A DNA stretch of 64,000 bases. Origin: Panicum virgatum (lineage: Eukaryota; Streptophyta; Magnoliopsida; Poales; Poaceae). The stretch is taken from the NCBI RefSeq assembly GCF_016808335.1, contig NC_053141.1:27194456-27258455 (forward strand), in the 5' to 3' direction. Below, one piece after another: positions 21,060 through 31,201 of this stretch; positions within the stretch are counted from its first letter, which is position 1, and every line of letters begins with the position of its first letter. Under the pieces are notes generated by a model. The model searched no databases and was not told the DNA's origin. It saw only the letters and a list, made by a program, of their open reading frames with translations. Both the position numbers and the translations under genes were made by a program.

Positions 21060-24000
21060 TGTGACACCTCGGGTGTCAGTACACTTAAACAACATCACTG
21101 TACCTTACTTAAACTTAAAAGAAAGGTGGGGAAAATTAATTCAAAGAAAAGGGGTCAAATAAAAGTCAAAGTATACAAAAGAAATTAAAGGAGAAAGAAA
21201 AAGGAGTGAAAAACTACTCAAATTTCGATTAAAAAATGTGCACAAAATTTTAGTTGGCTCATGAGAGGTACTTCAATGGACATGTGCTCAATTGAACTTC
21301 AGCCAAAAACAAATCAAAAACTGAATAAAACCAAAGCCCTTTTGTGCAAGTTTGCAAATTTACAAATAGTTCAAAATGTGAGTTTTGAATGAAAATTTGC
21401 ATAACACGAAAGTTGTAGATCTTGAAAAGTTATGCAAAATTGGTATTCAACACTTTTTCTTTTGAGCCCTCCGAGTAGGAGATATTTTTAGTTTACCGAG
21501 AGGTCCCTGAATTTTCAGAAATCGCAGATATGCCCTCACCTCCATCTCTCTCCTCCTGGTTCCTCTGTTTCGCCCGCCGCCCGCCGTACGCCGCCGGTGG
21601 ACCTCGTCCATGGCGCGTCCATGGCCAAATGGACACGGTGAGCCCTCCAGCGCCACCTGGCTTGCCCCTTGGCACCTTCCCCCGCTCACACGTGTCCCAA
21701 GCGCTCTCCCGAGCCGACACGACGCCCGCTCGCTCCGACAGCCCGCCGTCGAGCCACCCCGGACCGAATCAGCCTTCCCCAGGCACCACTCCACTCGCCC
21801 AGGTGCTCTCTGGCCTATAAAGACCCCCAGAGCCCCGCCGTTGCGCGGCTTCTCCCCCTTCTTCCTCCTCCCGCCGTCCGCCATGGCCGGCGAGATCTAG
21901 CTCGCGCGGACCAGCCACCCCGGCCCTGCATTGCTCCATCCGACCACCCCACAAGCTTCTCCACCCTCCATTTAAGCTCCACGCGTGCGGAATCGAACCC
22001 AGACCCTTTCCGTCACCGTTTCCCCTTCTGCGCCGCCGCCGGCGAGCTCGGGCTCACCGCGGACCGGCCAGCCCAGAGGGAGACCGAGCACGATAGCTAC
22101 CCTAGGAGCATCCTCACGCTCTCGCGGTGCTCGTGCGCGCCCTGTTCCCCTACCCCGAGCCCTCCTTCACCAACAACGCCGGCGACCCGAACATCCGCTC
22201 CGCCATTGACGCCGACGAGCTCGATTCCGTGCACCGAGCACTCGAACGCCGACCAGGGTAGGTGTTCCTCGATCTCTACTCTCCCACGCGCCTCCCCGTT
22301 GCAGCCCCGGTAAGCCCTGCCTAGCAGAACACCACCGGGCGAGCTGCAGCGGCGGAGAAGGCCGGCGAAGGGCCCGGTTGTAATTTCTTTTTTTTTGTTC
22401 AAGGGTATGTTTGCAAGAATTCCAGTGTATGGCAGTGAACTTCTAAAATGCTAAACAAATCACAGAAAAATCATAAAAATGCAAACTCAACTGATCTGGA
22501 ATCCTTGTAACAAGATCTACAAGTTTTGTAACAGTCACATTTGCAGAAACTCTACCAAATTTAATCTGGGGAAAAGAATAAGAAAATCACCCTATGCATG
22601 TTCAGGAAGTTCTACTCAACAAATGAACTTGATTTTTGAATATGTTAACACTAATAGAATATTAAGCTGACAGTAAAAATATGGCACCCAACCAAAACAG
22701 TTATCATGTTGGAACAATCAAGATTCTCTAATCTGTTGTTGACTTTCCTGAATTAATTTTGGAAAAGATATACATGAACTTGCTCTGTAATTTTTTACTG
22801 CGTAGATGTTTAACTTAAACCTTGTTAATACTTAAATTTCAGATTTATTAGAGTTCATTTGCTATATACCATGTTTTATACTTGTTTAATTAACTTAATT
22901 CATCATATATATTTCATATGCTCAAAAAAATTTATATTTATTTCTGAAGTCTCACTTTAGTTCTGTGGTCCTGCCTAAAAATTTTGAGCTGCAGTTACTA
23001 AGTTTATCTTTACTTAGTAATCATACTTACTAAGTCTCACTTTAGTTCTGAGTAAACTGCACCATAACTGATCATGACCTTTGGACATGTTCTTGTTTAA
23101 AGTATGCTCTATCTGTAATAAAAAGTTCACATGTAGTACTGGTCAAATGAACAGTGAGAAATTTATGCTAACTCATGTTAAGTTAACTGCATAACTAATT
23201 TATCATGTTGATATAAATATTGAATTTTTTTTTTGCAGTAGGTTTAGCTTATGAATAGGCTCTGGTAAAAATTTGAGAACGATATCCCTAATGTAACTCT
23301 CTGTATAATTAATCTTAGTTAAAAGCTTGCTAAATTTGTTCTTTTTGTCACCTCTGCTGTATAAGTGTATAAAATCTGGAAAAATTAAAGTACTGAGTGT
23401 ATGCTATAAAGTTGCTCTCGTAAAATTTGTAGAATCAGAACCCATACAAAACGTTCTGTGCAAAAAGGTGAAGCAACTAGAGTAATCTACTTACATGGAT
23501 AGTAGTGGTAATTGCTCTATGGTTAGAACCTGAAATTTTTACCATACATACTTAAATTTGGATCTGTGTTACTTTAGTTTTTCCATCACTAGCTCATGAG
23601 TAGAATTGTTGTTATGAAATAATGAAAGCATGCTATGTTTTAAATTTGGAAAGGAAAAACAAACCCACACACCTTCATGAAGAAACATAATTATGGTTAC
23701 TACTCTATAAATGACTGCCCAGGAAATGAAATGTGGAAATCATCACTAAATTGACTTTTGTTGAACTACAACTTTATCGTGATGGAAAGAAAATTTTTGT
23801 CCATGAGTAACTCATAATCTCGCATTGCATATAGAAGCGGTTAATCTCGCGGACGGGGACTACGAATTGGTGCCCGCGGACTCTTGTTTGGATCAGGAGG
23901 TCAATTTGAATTGTGCTAACTTGTCTCAAGACCTGGGCCAAGCCCCAGAGGCTTTTCTGCATGACAATGCCCAAGAAGCAAGCCCCGGAGCATAATCCCA

Positions 24001-25424
24001 CTATTTTCCGAATTATTATCCATCCATCTATTTTATTTTGTATTGTAATATTTCTGTTCCTGCATTTAAGTGTTCTAGGCGTTGATCGAAAACCTTAGAT
24101 TCATGATCCCTAGGTACCAATGTTTGATCCCGGATCTTTTTATCAACTAGTTGCCATGCTAATTAGGTACGGTAGAAGCCGAGGGTTTCCTGCCTCTCGC
24201 GATCAAATAGGAACTTTACTGACTTTAATTCCTGCTGAAATATAAGGACAACGGGCGGGGTTGTGTAGTTGAGATACCCTGCTGGTGTAGTCAAAAAATG
24301 GCTAAGGTCGCGGTGTGTGGCTCATTTCGTTAAGCGTTTGAAAGTACTAGCCACATACCGAGAAATATGGTAATCAGTAAGCTTAAGTACCTGATTGGAC
24401 CGGCGAGTGGAACGATCTCGCACCCTCCTGGTAGAAGTAGGGTTTATATTTTTGTCGCGACGTACGGGTGCAGAGACGTCGGGCTCTGTAGTCGGGGAGG
24501 GTGTGCCGGATCCACGGACCGGAAAGAAAGCGGAATTGTAGCGTGGGCGGGAGCGAAATCAATCCCCATGCGTGTGGTCTAGGTTCCCCTGGCCAGGTTG
24601 AAATTTGATTCGGAATCGTCCGTCTCTCACGGCATGAGATTGCTTAATGTTTTCGGTCACACAGAGTAACAAGTGGAACATGATAATGATAATACTGCTG
24701 GTTGATTAAATGGTTGCTCTACCATGTTTGTGTAGAGTTAGTTGCAAACTTAGAATGGTTAATCCAACTGGAAGATGACTAATTAAAATCTGAAAATAAG
24801 GATCAATTCTTAGTGGCGTGTTTGGCAAAACAACCCCACCAACCAAAAAGCCTTGCATGTCTAGTTATCGGACTATGTTATATCCGGAGACGGGTCAGTC
24901 TTGCTGAGTATTAGTGTACTCAGCCTTACTTGTGCCACTATTTTTCAGGTACTAACTTCGAGGATCTGTTTGCAAGTCTTACTTGGCCGTGCACCTTGCC
25001 TTCGGGTTGGTCTGTTGAGTGGGATGGCCCTTCAGCTGGTGCTGACCACCCTCCCACTGAGTGACGCTTTCGTACGGGCTTTATCGATGCGTCACGTTAT
25101 TTCGCTAGTTATCTTTTAATGCTTCCGCTGAACAATGAGACTTGAATAATTTTAGTAGATGGAACTCTGTAGTGCTTTACTATTCTGAACCTGGTTTGTA
25201 ATAAATTTTCTTTGTGCTGCAATCACTCTGAGATGTATGAAATGTTCTGTATTATAATCTCTGGGCTCACCTTCGTGTGAGTGTTGTCTGCTGATCCTGG
25301 AATAGCGTGGCTTTAATCGAGGCTTCGCTCGAGGAACTACCGGTGCGTGCCGATTTGGGTCAGAGTTGCCTAGTAGCAAAGATCAGTGCACCCGGGCCCA
25401 GTTAGTTTGGGTGGTTCCGCCACA
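21060..25424 (+). repeat. 3' LTR of Gypsy element
   Basis: 4365 bases, matching the 5' LTR from end to end except for a block at about 22801-24000. TATA box at 21816-21822. The part downstream of 24001 is collinear with 12150-13574. Confidence 0.9.
22801..24000 (+). other. segment present only in the 3' LTR
   Basis: About 1.2 kb that has no counterpart in the 5' LTR, where tttttactg at 12139-12147 joins directly to aattattttccg. There are no terminal repeats or target duplication, and the AT-rich style matches its surroundings. A deletion from the 5' LTR is therefore more likely than an insertion here. No coding sequence is seen. Confidence 0.65.
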
Positions 25425-25486
25425 CCCATGACGTGGGATCTGTTGGAGAGATCGACCGCTGGAGACGGAAGAAACGGTCGACCGCA

Positions 25487-27010
25487 TGTAACGAACATGG
25501 CACCATTGATGCCATTTCGAGTGATTTTGGTGATCGAATGACAACACAACACTTGGACTAATATGATTGTTAAGATAATCATTCTCAGGCTTTTAGGTTC
25601 AAGTGATGACAAAGAGAAAGAGAAGATAGGCGTAGCAAGGCCCGATGGACTGCCCCTACGGGGGTTCCGCTACCCGGTTAGCGGACGGGGGTCGAGGGGG
25701 AGCCGCCCCTCGCGGGTCTCAGGGCAGCGCCCTGAAAGCTCTTCGATTCAGGAGCACCGGAAGAACCGACGCCAGGGCATCGGAGCATCCGATGGTAGTC
25801 GGAAGAACCGACGCCTTGATACTTTGGTGCAGAAGGGAATCGAAGCCAAGTCAGCCTATAGGCACCGGTTGAACCGACGGTCTAAAATAGGGCATCGGTG
25901 CAATGGCCGTCCTTTGTACCAGAGACGATGTCAAGTGCCCAGAAGAAGTTTCTTCAGCACCGGTTCAACCGACGGTGCATCGGTGCATACCACCGGTGTA
26001 ATGACGTCAGCGTCCAGGAGAAGATTCCTTCAGCACCGGTTGAACCGGTGAGGCATCGGTGCAAAGCATCGGTTCAACCGGTGGTCTCTGCGTCAGCCAT
26101 CAGGAGTCCAACGGCTACTTCGTGTTATGAGTGACCGGATGAACCGACGCTACCCTGCCAAGAGGCATCGGTTCTTCCGGTGGTACGCAGATTTTCAGCT
26201 AACCGTTGGAGCAACGGCTACAAGACTTGGTGGCCTATATATACGCCTCACCCCGGCCATTTGAAGATTGCTGGAGTTGCTGGACATCCCACACACACCC
26301 AAGAACATCTCCAAGCCATACAAAAGCATCAAGATCATATCCTTAGCCCTTAGCACACTTTGAGAGTGTTGTGTAAAGGATTAGCTCTTAGTGAGTGAGT
26401 TTGCAAGGCTTAGAGCCTTTGTGCTGTGGTTCATTAGTGAACCAAAACAAGAGCTTGGTGTGCCGGCACCTTGGAGCGTGGAGCTCGCCGGCAACGTCAT
26501 CGACCCTCCGACTTGGTGTGGAGCGGCGACGACACCTTTGTGCGGGGGACGTGGAGACCCCCATCCTTTGTGGAGAAGCTCCTTAGTGGAACCCGGGGCC
26601 AAGGTGACCGTGATTGTGTTCACGGAAGAGACTTGGTGGCCGAGTAGCAATACTCTTAGTGAGTGCTACAACAACGTGGATGTAGGTGTGCCTTTGTGGC
26701 TAACCGAACCACGGGATAAACACCCGCGTCAAGAGTTTGCTATCTCCTATCCCGCTCTTTAAGCTTCCGCATTTCTTTCTAGTAATTTGTATGCCTTTAC
26801 TTTCATAGAATAGTTTCTTGATAGGAAAGGCTATAGGTTGCTAAACTCTTTTGGGATAGGGGTTTTACACTAGAACAACCTAGTTGCACATCTAGATAGC
26901 TTGTTTTAGTTTAAGCTTTGTGCAAACTAGTTGGAGCCATAGGTCTAAGTTTTTATTAGTGCCTAATTCACCCCCTCCCCCTCTTAGGCTAGAGCACCCG
27001 ATCACTTTCA
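25487..27010 (+). repeat. Copia (Maximus/SIRE-like) solo LTR A
   Basis: The sequence runs from TGTAACGAACATGG to GATCACTTTCA and matches the LTR at 33305-34762 in inverted orientation. Flanks are ccgca and ccgta, a near target duplication. TATA box ctatatata lies near 26235. The U3 part (25750-26180) contains about ten near-palindromic modules such as catcggttcaaccggtg. It sits inside the right terminal repeat of MULE-1. Frames inside are not called as genes. Confidence 0.85.
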
Positions 27011-27372
27011 CCGTAGATTCAGCTTCCCCCCAAGAAAGGGAGAGCAGCAGGATTAAGCAAAATAAAAAAGAGTCCACGCGAAAGAGCGCTCACGCTACAG
27101 AAAAACCATACAAGGACAGTCTCATTGGAAAGAGGGCTACAGAAGGCCACCTTGACCACACTAGCAAAAACAGAAGCATATCAGCATGCTAACGAAGCCT
27201 CATCACTTCAGCTGCACCGTGCCTGCCCCTTCGCTGTGATCCCGTGGGTGGAAGTAGAGCGCCGACGCCTTGAGGGGCTCCCGCACCCACCTCCAGCTCT
27301 TCACGGCCGCTTTCGTCTTGAAAGCCTGCCCAGTAAGATATAAAGGAGCCCGCGGAGCAAATTATCTCTGTT

Positions 27373-28637
27373 TACCTGCTAATGAGTTGAAACCCGCACC
27401 ATACCCAGCTCCACCCAAAATTAATATATTTAATTATCCAACCCCATCCAACTCAATTAGTTAATTTCTCAACTCTAACCAACCCGCCCCATTACAAGCG
27501 GGTAACCCATAAAAACTCATAGATTTTACTATGTAGAGAAATTTAGTGGTTCTACACTTGATGTGAAGGCCACATATATGTCTTGCCACACTATTTTACA
27601 TAGAGTATCTGCCAGTCATATTGACTCATCTCTAAAAATTTCAGTCAATTTCGATAAAATTTTATAGCGTGAACGCGAGGTTTTAATTTCAGGATCCGGC
27701 TCTTGATGTGGAGCCCATGTGTAGTTCTAGCCACGTTGTTTTGCATAGAGTAGCTGCCAGTTGTACTGAGTCATCTCCAACAAATTTCAGTCAATTTCAA
27801 TAGAATTTTATAGTGTGAACGCGAGATTTTAATTACAGGGTTCGGCTCTTCATGTGGAGCCTACAGGTAGTTCTAGCCACACTGCTTTGCACAAAGTAGC
27901 TGCCAGTCATACTGAGTCATCTCCAACAAATTTCAGTCAATTTCAGTAAAATTTTGTAGTGTGAACGCGAGGTTTTAATTTCAGGGTCCGGCTCTTCATG
28001 TTGGGCCCACAGGTAGTTCTAACCACACTGCTTTCCACAAAGAAGCTGACAGTCGTACTGAGTCATCTCCAATAAATTTCAGTCAATTTCAATAAATTTT
28101 TATAGTGTGAACGCGAGGTTTTAATTCCAGGGTTCGGCTCTTCATGTGGGGCCCACAGATAGTTCTAGCCACACTACTTTGCACAAAGTAGCTGCCGGAC
28201 GTACTGAGTCATCTCCGACAATTTCAGTCAATTTCGATAAAATTTTCTAGTGTAAACGCGATGTTTTATTTCTAAAGTCAGCTCTTGATGTAGGCCCATA
28301 TGTAGTTTTGGTCACACTGCTTTGTACAGAGTAGCTGCCAGTCATACTGAGTCATTTCTAACAAATTTCAGTCAATTTTGATAAAATTTTCTGATATAAA
28401 CATGTGGTTTTAATTTCAGAGTCAAACTCTCACGTGGGACCCACATTTATATATAGTTATACTATTTTGTAAAAAATATCTATTTTAACTCACCCCAACC
28501 CGCCCCAACCCGCATTTATATAGAACCCGCTCCGACCCACCCCATTAACTAATACAACCCATTTTAACCCATCCAAACACATCACATTTCAAAAATCACC
28601 CCATAAAACTCATTTCAACCCAACCCATTAGCAGGCC
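27373..28637. mobile_element. Mutator-like element (MULE-3) with internal tandem array
   Basis: Termini are inverted: tacctgctaatg on the left and cattagcaggcc on the right. Flanking copies tatctctgtt (27363-27372) and tatctccgtt (28638-28647) make a 9-10 bp target duplication with one mismatch. The outer parts are rich in aacccgcccc-type words, and the centre is a tandem array. No coding sequence. It lies inside LINE coding sequence, which fixes both ends well. Confidence 0.7.
27540..28475. repeat. tandem array, unit about 145 bp, about six copies
   Basis: Units share tagctgccag, gagtcatctcc, atttcagtcaattt and gtgtgaacgcgaggttttaa. Unit starts (ggctctt...) fall near 27697, 27844, 27988, 28135 and 28280. 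The copies diverge unevenly, so the array is old. Confidence 0.75.
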
Positions 28638-29358
28638 TATCTCCGTTGGAGATGGGATTTTTTTTTTTTCAAAACAGATATCATTTCTAGTTTTCCAGAT
28701 GGCCCAACAAATCGCAGCCAGACCCACGTATTTTTTAAATATTGAGCTACCCAGTACCAATATTGAGTAAAGGAAGATGGTCTGTTATCAGCACCAATAA
28801 CAAAGGCCACCAGGCTCCACATGTACTTAACTATGTCACACTCAAAGAACAAATGAGCAATCGACTCATTCATGTTGCAAAAAGCACACGTAGAATCACC
28901 AGACCAGTTTCTCTTTGTTTAGATTATCTTTAGTGAGAATGGCATTCTGCTCTATCAACCATAACCAGATCTTTATTTTCAGAGAGATTTTTGCCCTTCA
29001 TATCATTCGGTAGGCTGCCCCTGTTTCATTGCAGCTGAGTTGCTTGTAGGTGGATTTTACAGTAAAATCTCCAGATTTATCCCAACACCATTTTGGGTAG
29101 TCCTCCTCATTATTAACCGCGAAGGTCCTAAGGATATCCATTAGATCTCTCATTTTATTCTGCAGGAGTTCTCCCAACCACCTTCTAAAGGTAAGCCTCC
29201 AGCCACGCCGAGCCATCTGAGCCACCGTGACTTTTTGCTCATGACAAATATCAAACAGGTCAGCAAATTTTTTAACCAGATATTCATCCGTGCACCATAT
29301 ATCTTGCCAAAAATCAGTTTTATTTCCTTTTCCTACCACCATCTTCCTCCCTTTCATG

Positions 29359-30084
29359 TCCCGATGCTGTTTTTACGGTCGACCGCGCGGAGCGGTCGAC
29401 GCGCTGCCCGCGCACGTGGGGGGCTAGTGGGCCACCCTCTTCACATATACCCTGCCTTTCCTAGTTTCAATTTTCACGTTCTCTTTTCTAACTTTTATGT
29501 TTATAATTTTAATCTTCAACGTTTTTTTTCTTTTGAATTTTTTTATCTCGAAATTTTGTGTCAGGATATTTATCTCCAATTTTTCCATCTCAGAATCTTT
29601 TTCTTCGACTTTTTTGGCCCCCAAATTTTTTCTTGTACAAAAATTTTGCACCACGACTTTTCTCTTCAAAATTTATGGATCTCAAAATATTCTAGTCCAA
29701 ACTTTAATGTGTTCTAATTTTTGTCTTCAAATTTTTTGTTTCTTTAATTTTTTATCTTGAAATTTTTTGTGAAAACATTTATCTCCAATTTCTCTATCTC
29801 AGAATCTTTTGCTTGGACTTTTTTGGCTCCCAATTTTTTTCTTGCACAAAAATTTTGCACCACGACTTTTCTCTCCAAAATTTGTCGATCTCAAAATATT
29901 CTTGCCCAAACTTTTACAGAAGCTTTCCGTTTAGAGTTTTTTTCATTCGAATCTATTTCTCAAAGCTTTGTTCAGAATTGTTTGTATAATTTTGGTTAAC
30001 TTTTTTATTTGTATAAATCACGTGTGCTAGGATATATCGACCGTACGGACCCGAACTTCCGGGCGACCGCAAATTAGCGGCCCC
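29359..30084. mobile_element. Mutator-like element (MULE-2), non-autonomous
   Basis: Flanked by exact 9-bp copies cctttcatg (29350-29358 and 30085-30093). Inner termini pair as gctgtttttacggtcg and the complement of cgaccgcaaattagc, of the same family as MULE-1. It interrupts LINE coding sequence. The interior is pyrimidine-rich on the plus strand with a duplicated block. No gene. Confidence 0.75.
29535..29915 (+). repeat. direct duplication of about 200 bp in MULE-2
   Basis: Blocks at about 29535-29710 and 29745-29915 share tatctccaattt, ccatctcagaatct or its close variant, gcaccacgacttttctct and ctcaaaatattct. These are pyrimidine-rich words with scattered changes. Confidence 0.7.
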
Positions 30085-31201
30085 CCTTTCATGTATACAT
30101 TTTTCACTTTCAGCAAATCCTTCCAGACTGGAGAATTGGATTGTTTTCTTTTTACCATAGAGACACAAGATCTGCTCAGATACTTTTTCCTCACAATCTC
30201 TTGCCATATCTCATCCCCTTTTCAAGTTTCCACCACCACTTACAAAGTAGGCTAATGTTCATTTTCCTCAGGTCCTTTATTCCTAGTCCCCCTTTTTCTT
30301 TAGTTTTGCAAATCTTGCTCCACTTAACTAGGTAATATTTCCTCCTCAGTGAGCCTCCTTGTCAAAAAAATCTTTTTCTGATCACATCTATCTTCTTTAG
30401 AACTGTTTTTGGCAACAAGTACATTGACATGCTGTACATAGGAATGCTACTTAGACAGGCATTCAGGAGTCTAAGTCTGCCCCCTTTCCACCCATCAAGA
30501 CGTTTGTTTATTTTTTCTTCTAGAGACCCCCAGTCCACAACGCGTAACTTGGACCCCGAAACTGGTACCCCTAGGTATTTTATTGGCCAATCACCGACGG
30601 CACAATAGAGTTGTTTGTTCACATTGATTGTGGATAACATTCTCTTAGAGTGTTAACTCCATTGTGAGACTACAAAAGATAAACTTGCAGACACATTAGT
30701 CTCAAAATCACAAACTATAGAGTGAACTCCCCCTAAATGTGTGCATTTAGTGTTTGAATCACCAAGGAAATGTATGCACATTGATTTTGACACAATTGGG
30801 AAGTTTACCCTATAGCTTGTGTTCATGGTACACATATGAAATACATACCTCATGAGGTCCATGTACCATGAAGGGTAACCTTGTGTAATTTTCTACACAC
30901 TTATCAAACTATGTAGGTTGCTCATGGGTTAGAATTATGACACAAGTAAACCACCAAATATAACACTAGGAGATGCAATATGCAAACATCCTAGCACAAG
31001 CAATGGAGCTACATGATGCTTGAAATGAAATCTAGCTACCATTAACTTAATATGGAGGACTTGAGCAACAAATGTCCAAGTTGTGAGCTTAGCTTCTTTG
31101 GTTTGAATCTTCACTTCAACTTGTAAGCTAAGCCTCCAAATCCCCTGATGCCATTCTTGGGCTTCAAGTCTCCTTTGGAACCCACACCATTTGAGGCACC
31201 T

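Larger units (their letters stand above)
10389..25424 (+). mobile_element. complete Gypsy retrotransposon with chromodomain integrase
   Basis: Two LTRs begin TGTGACACCTCGGGTGTCAG and end ttccgccaca. The 5-bp target duplication CCCAT is exact (10384-10388 and 25425-25429). Order: LTR, primer site, long leader with an extra ORF, gag, protease, reverse transcriptase, RNase H, integrase, chromodomain, polypurine tract, LTR. A C-terminal chromodomain places it among chromoviruses; the large size and sequence style suit the Tekay/Del group. LTRs differ by scattered substitutions (a few percent by eye) and a 1.2-kb indel. Its frames carry several stop codons, so it is probably not autonomous now. 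Confidence 0.92.
9549..27028. mobile_element. Mutator-like element (MULE-1) split by two retroelements
   Basis: The left end reads ctcgctaatttacggttg with accgta following. The right end, once the Copia solo LTR at 25487-27010 is ignored, reads as its inverted partner: acggtcgaccg at 25474-25484, then tagattcagc after 27013. The same end type borders the element at 29359-30084. Inside are an AT-rich arm (9600-9860), a GC-rich captured segment (9860-10388) and, after the Gypsy insertion, 25425-25486. No clean 9-bp target duplication could be read (ttcccccac on the left, ttcccccca on the right). The case rests on the paired termini and the shared family. Confidence 0.55.
28656..30640 (-). pseudogene. 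LINE ORF2 remnant (RT C-terminus and zf-RVT region)
   Basis: The piece at 30640-30362 encodes the end of the reverse transcriptase domain with WPIKYLGVPVSGSKL and a WKGGRLRLLNACL block. The frame then shifts and continues (GGLGIKDLRKMN) to the insertion at 30084. After it, 29357-28998 carries FWQDIWC and WCWDKSGDFTVKSTY. The piece at 28873-28656 contains IAHLFFECDIVKYMW, the His/Cys motif of the zf-RVT region. Several frameshifts show that it is dead. Catalytic RT motifs would lie upstream and are absent. Confidence 0.75.
27029..30645 (-). mobile_element. LINE (L1-type) fragment, interrupted by two MULEs
   Basis: The minus strand encodes the C-terminal half of an L1-like ORF2. Two insertions split it, at 29359-30084 and 27373-28637; across the latter the LINE frame passes from WAIWKTRNDICFEKK to a Trp-Ala-Gly block near 27325, as in other plant LINEs. 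The 3' end near 27029 has no clear poly(A), and the 5' half is missing beyond 30645, where Copia sequence begins. Confidence 0.75.

Noticed and set aside
25563..26762. Several frames over 75 codons in Copia solo LTR A
   Set aside because: They lie in LTR sequence and change frame between the three LTR copies.
27540..28475. CRISPR-like regular repeats
   Set aside because: Units of about 145 bases diverge along their whole length with no conserved repeat/spacer split, and the DNA is from a plant nucleus.
29497..29999. Phe/Leu/Ser-rich open frames resembling membrane proteins
   Set aside because: They translate pyrimidine-rich duplicated DNA inside MULE-2 and have no start context.
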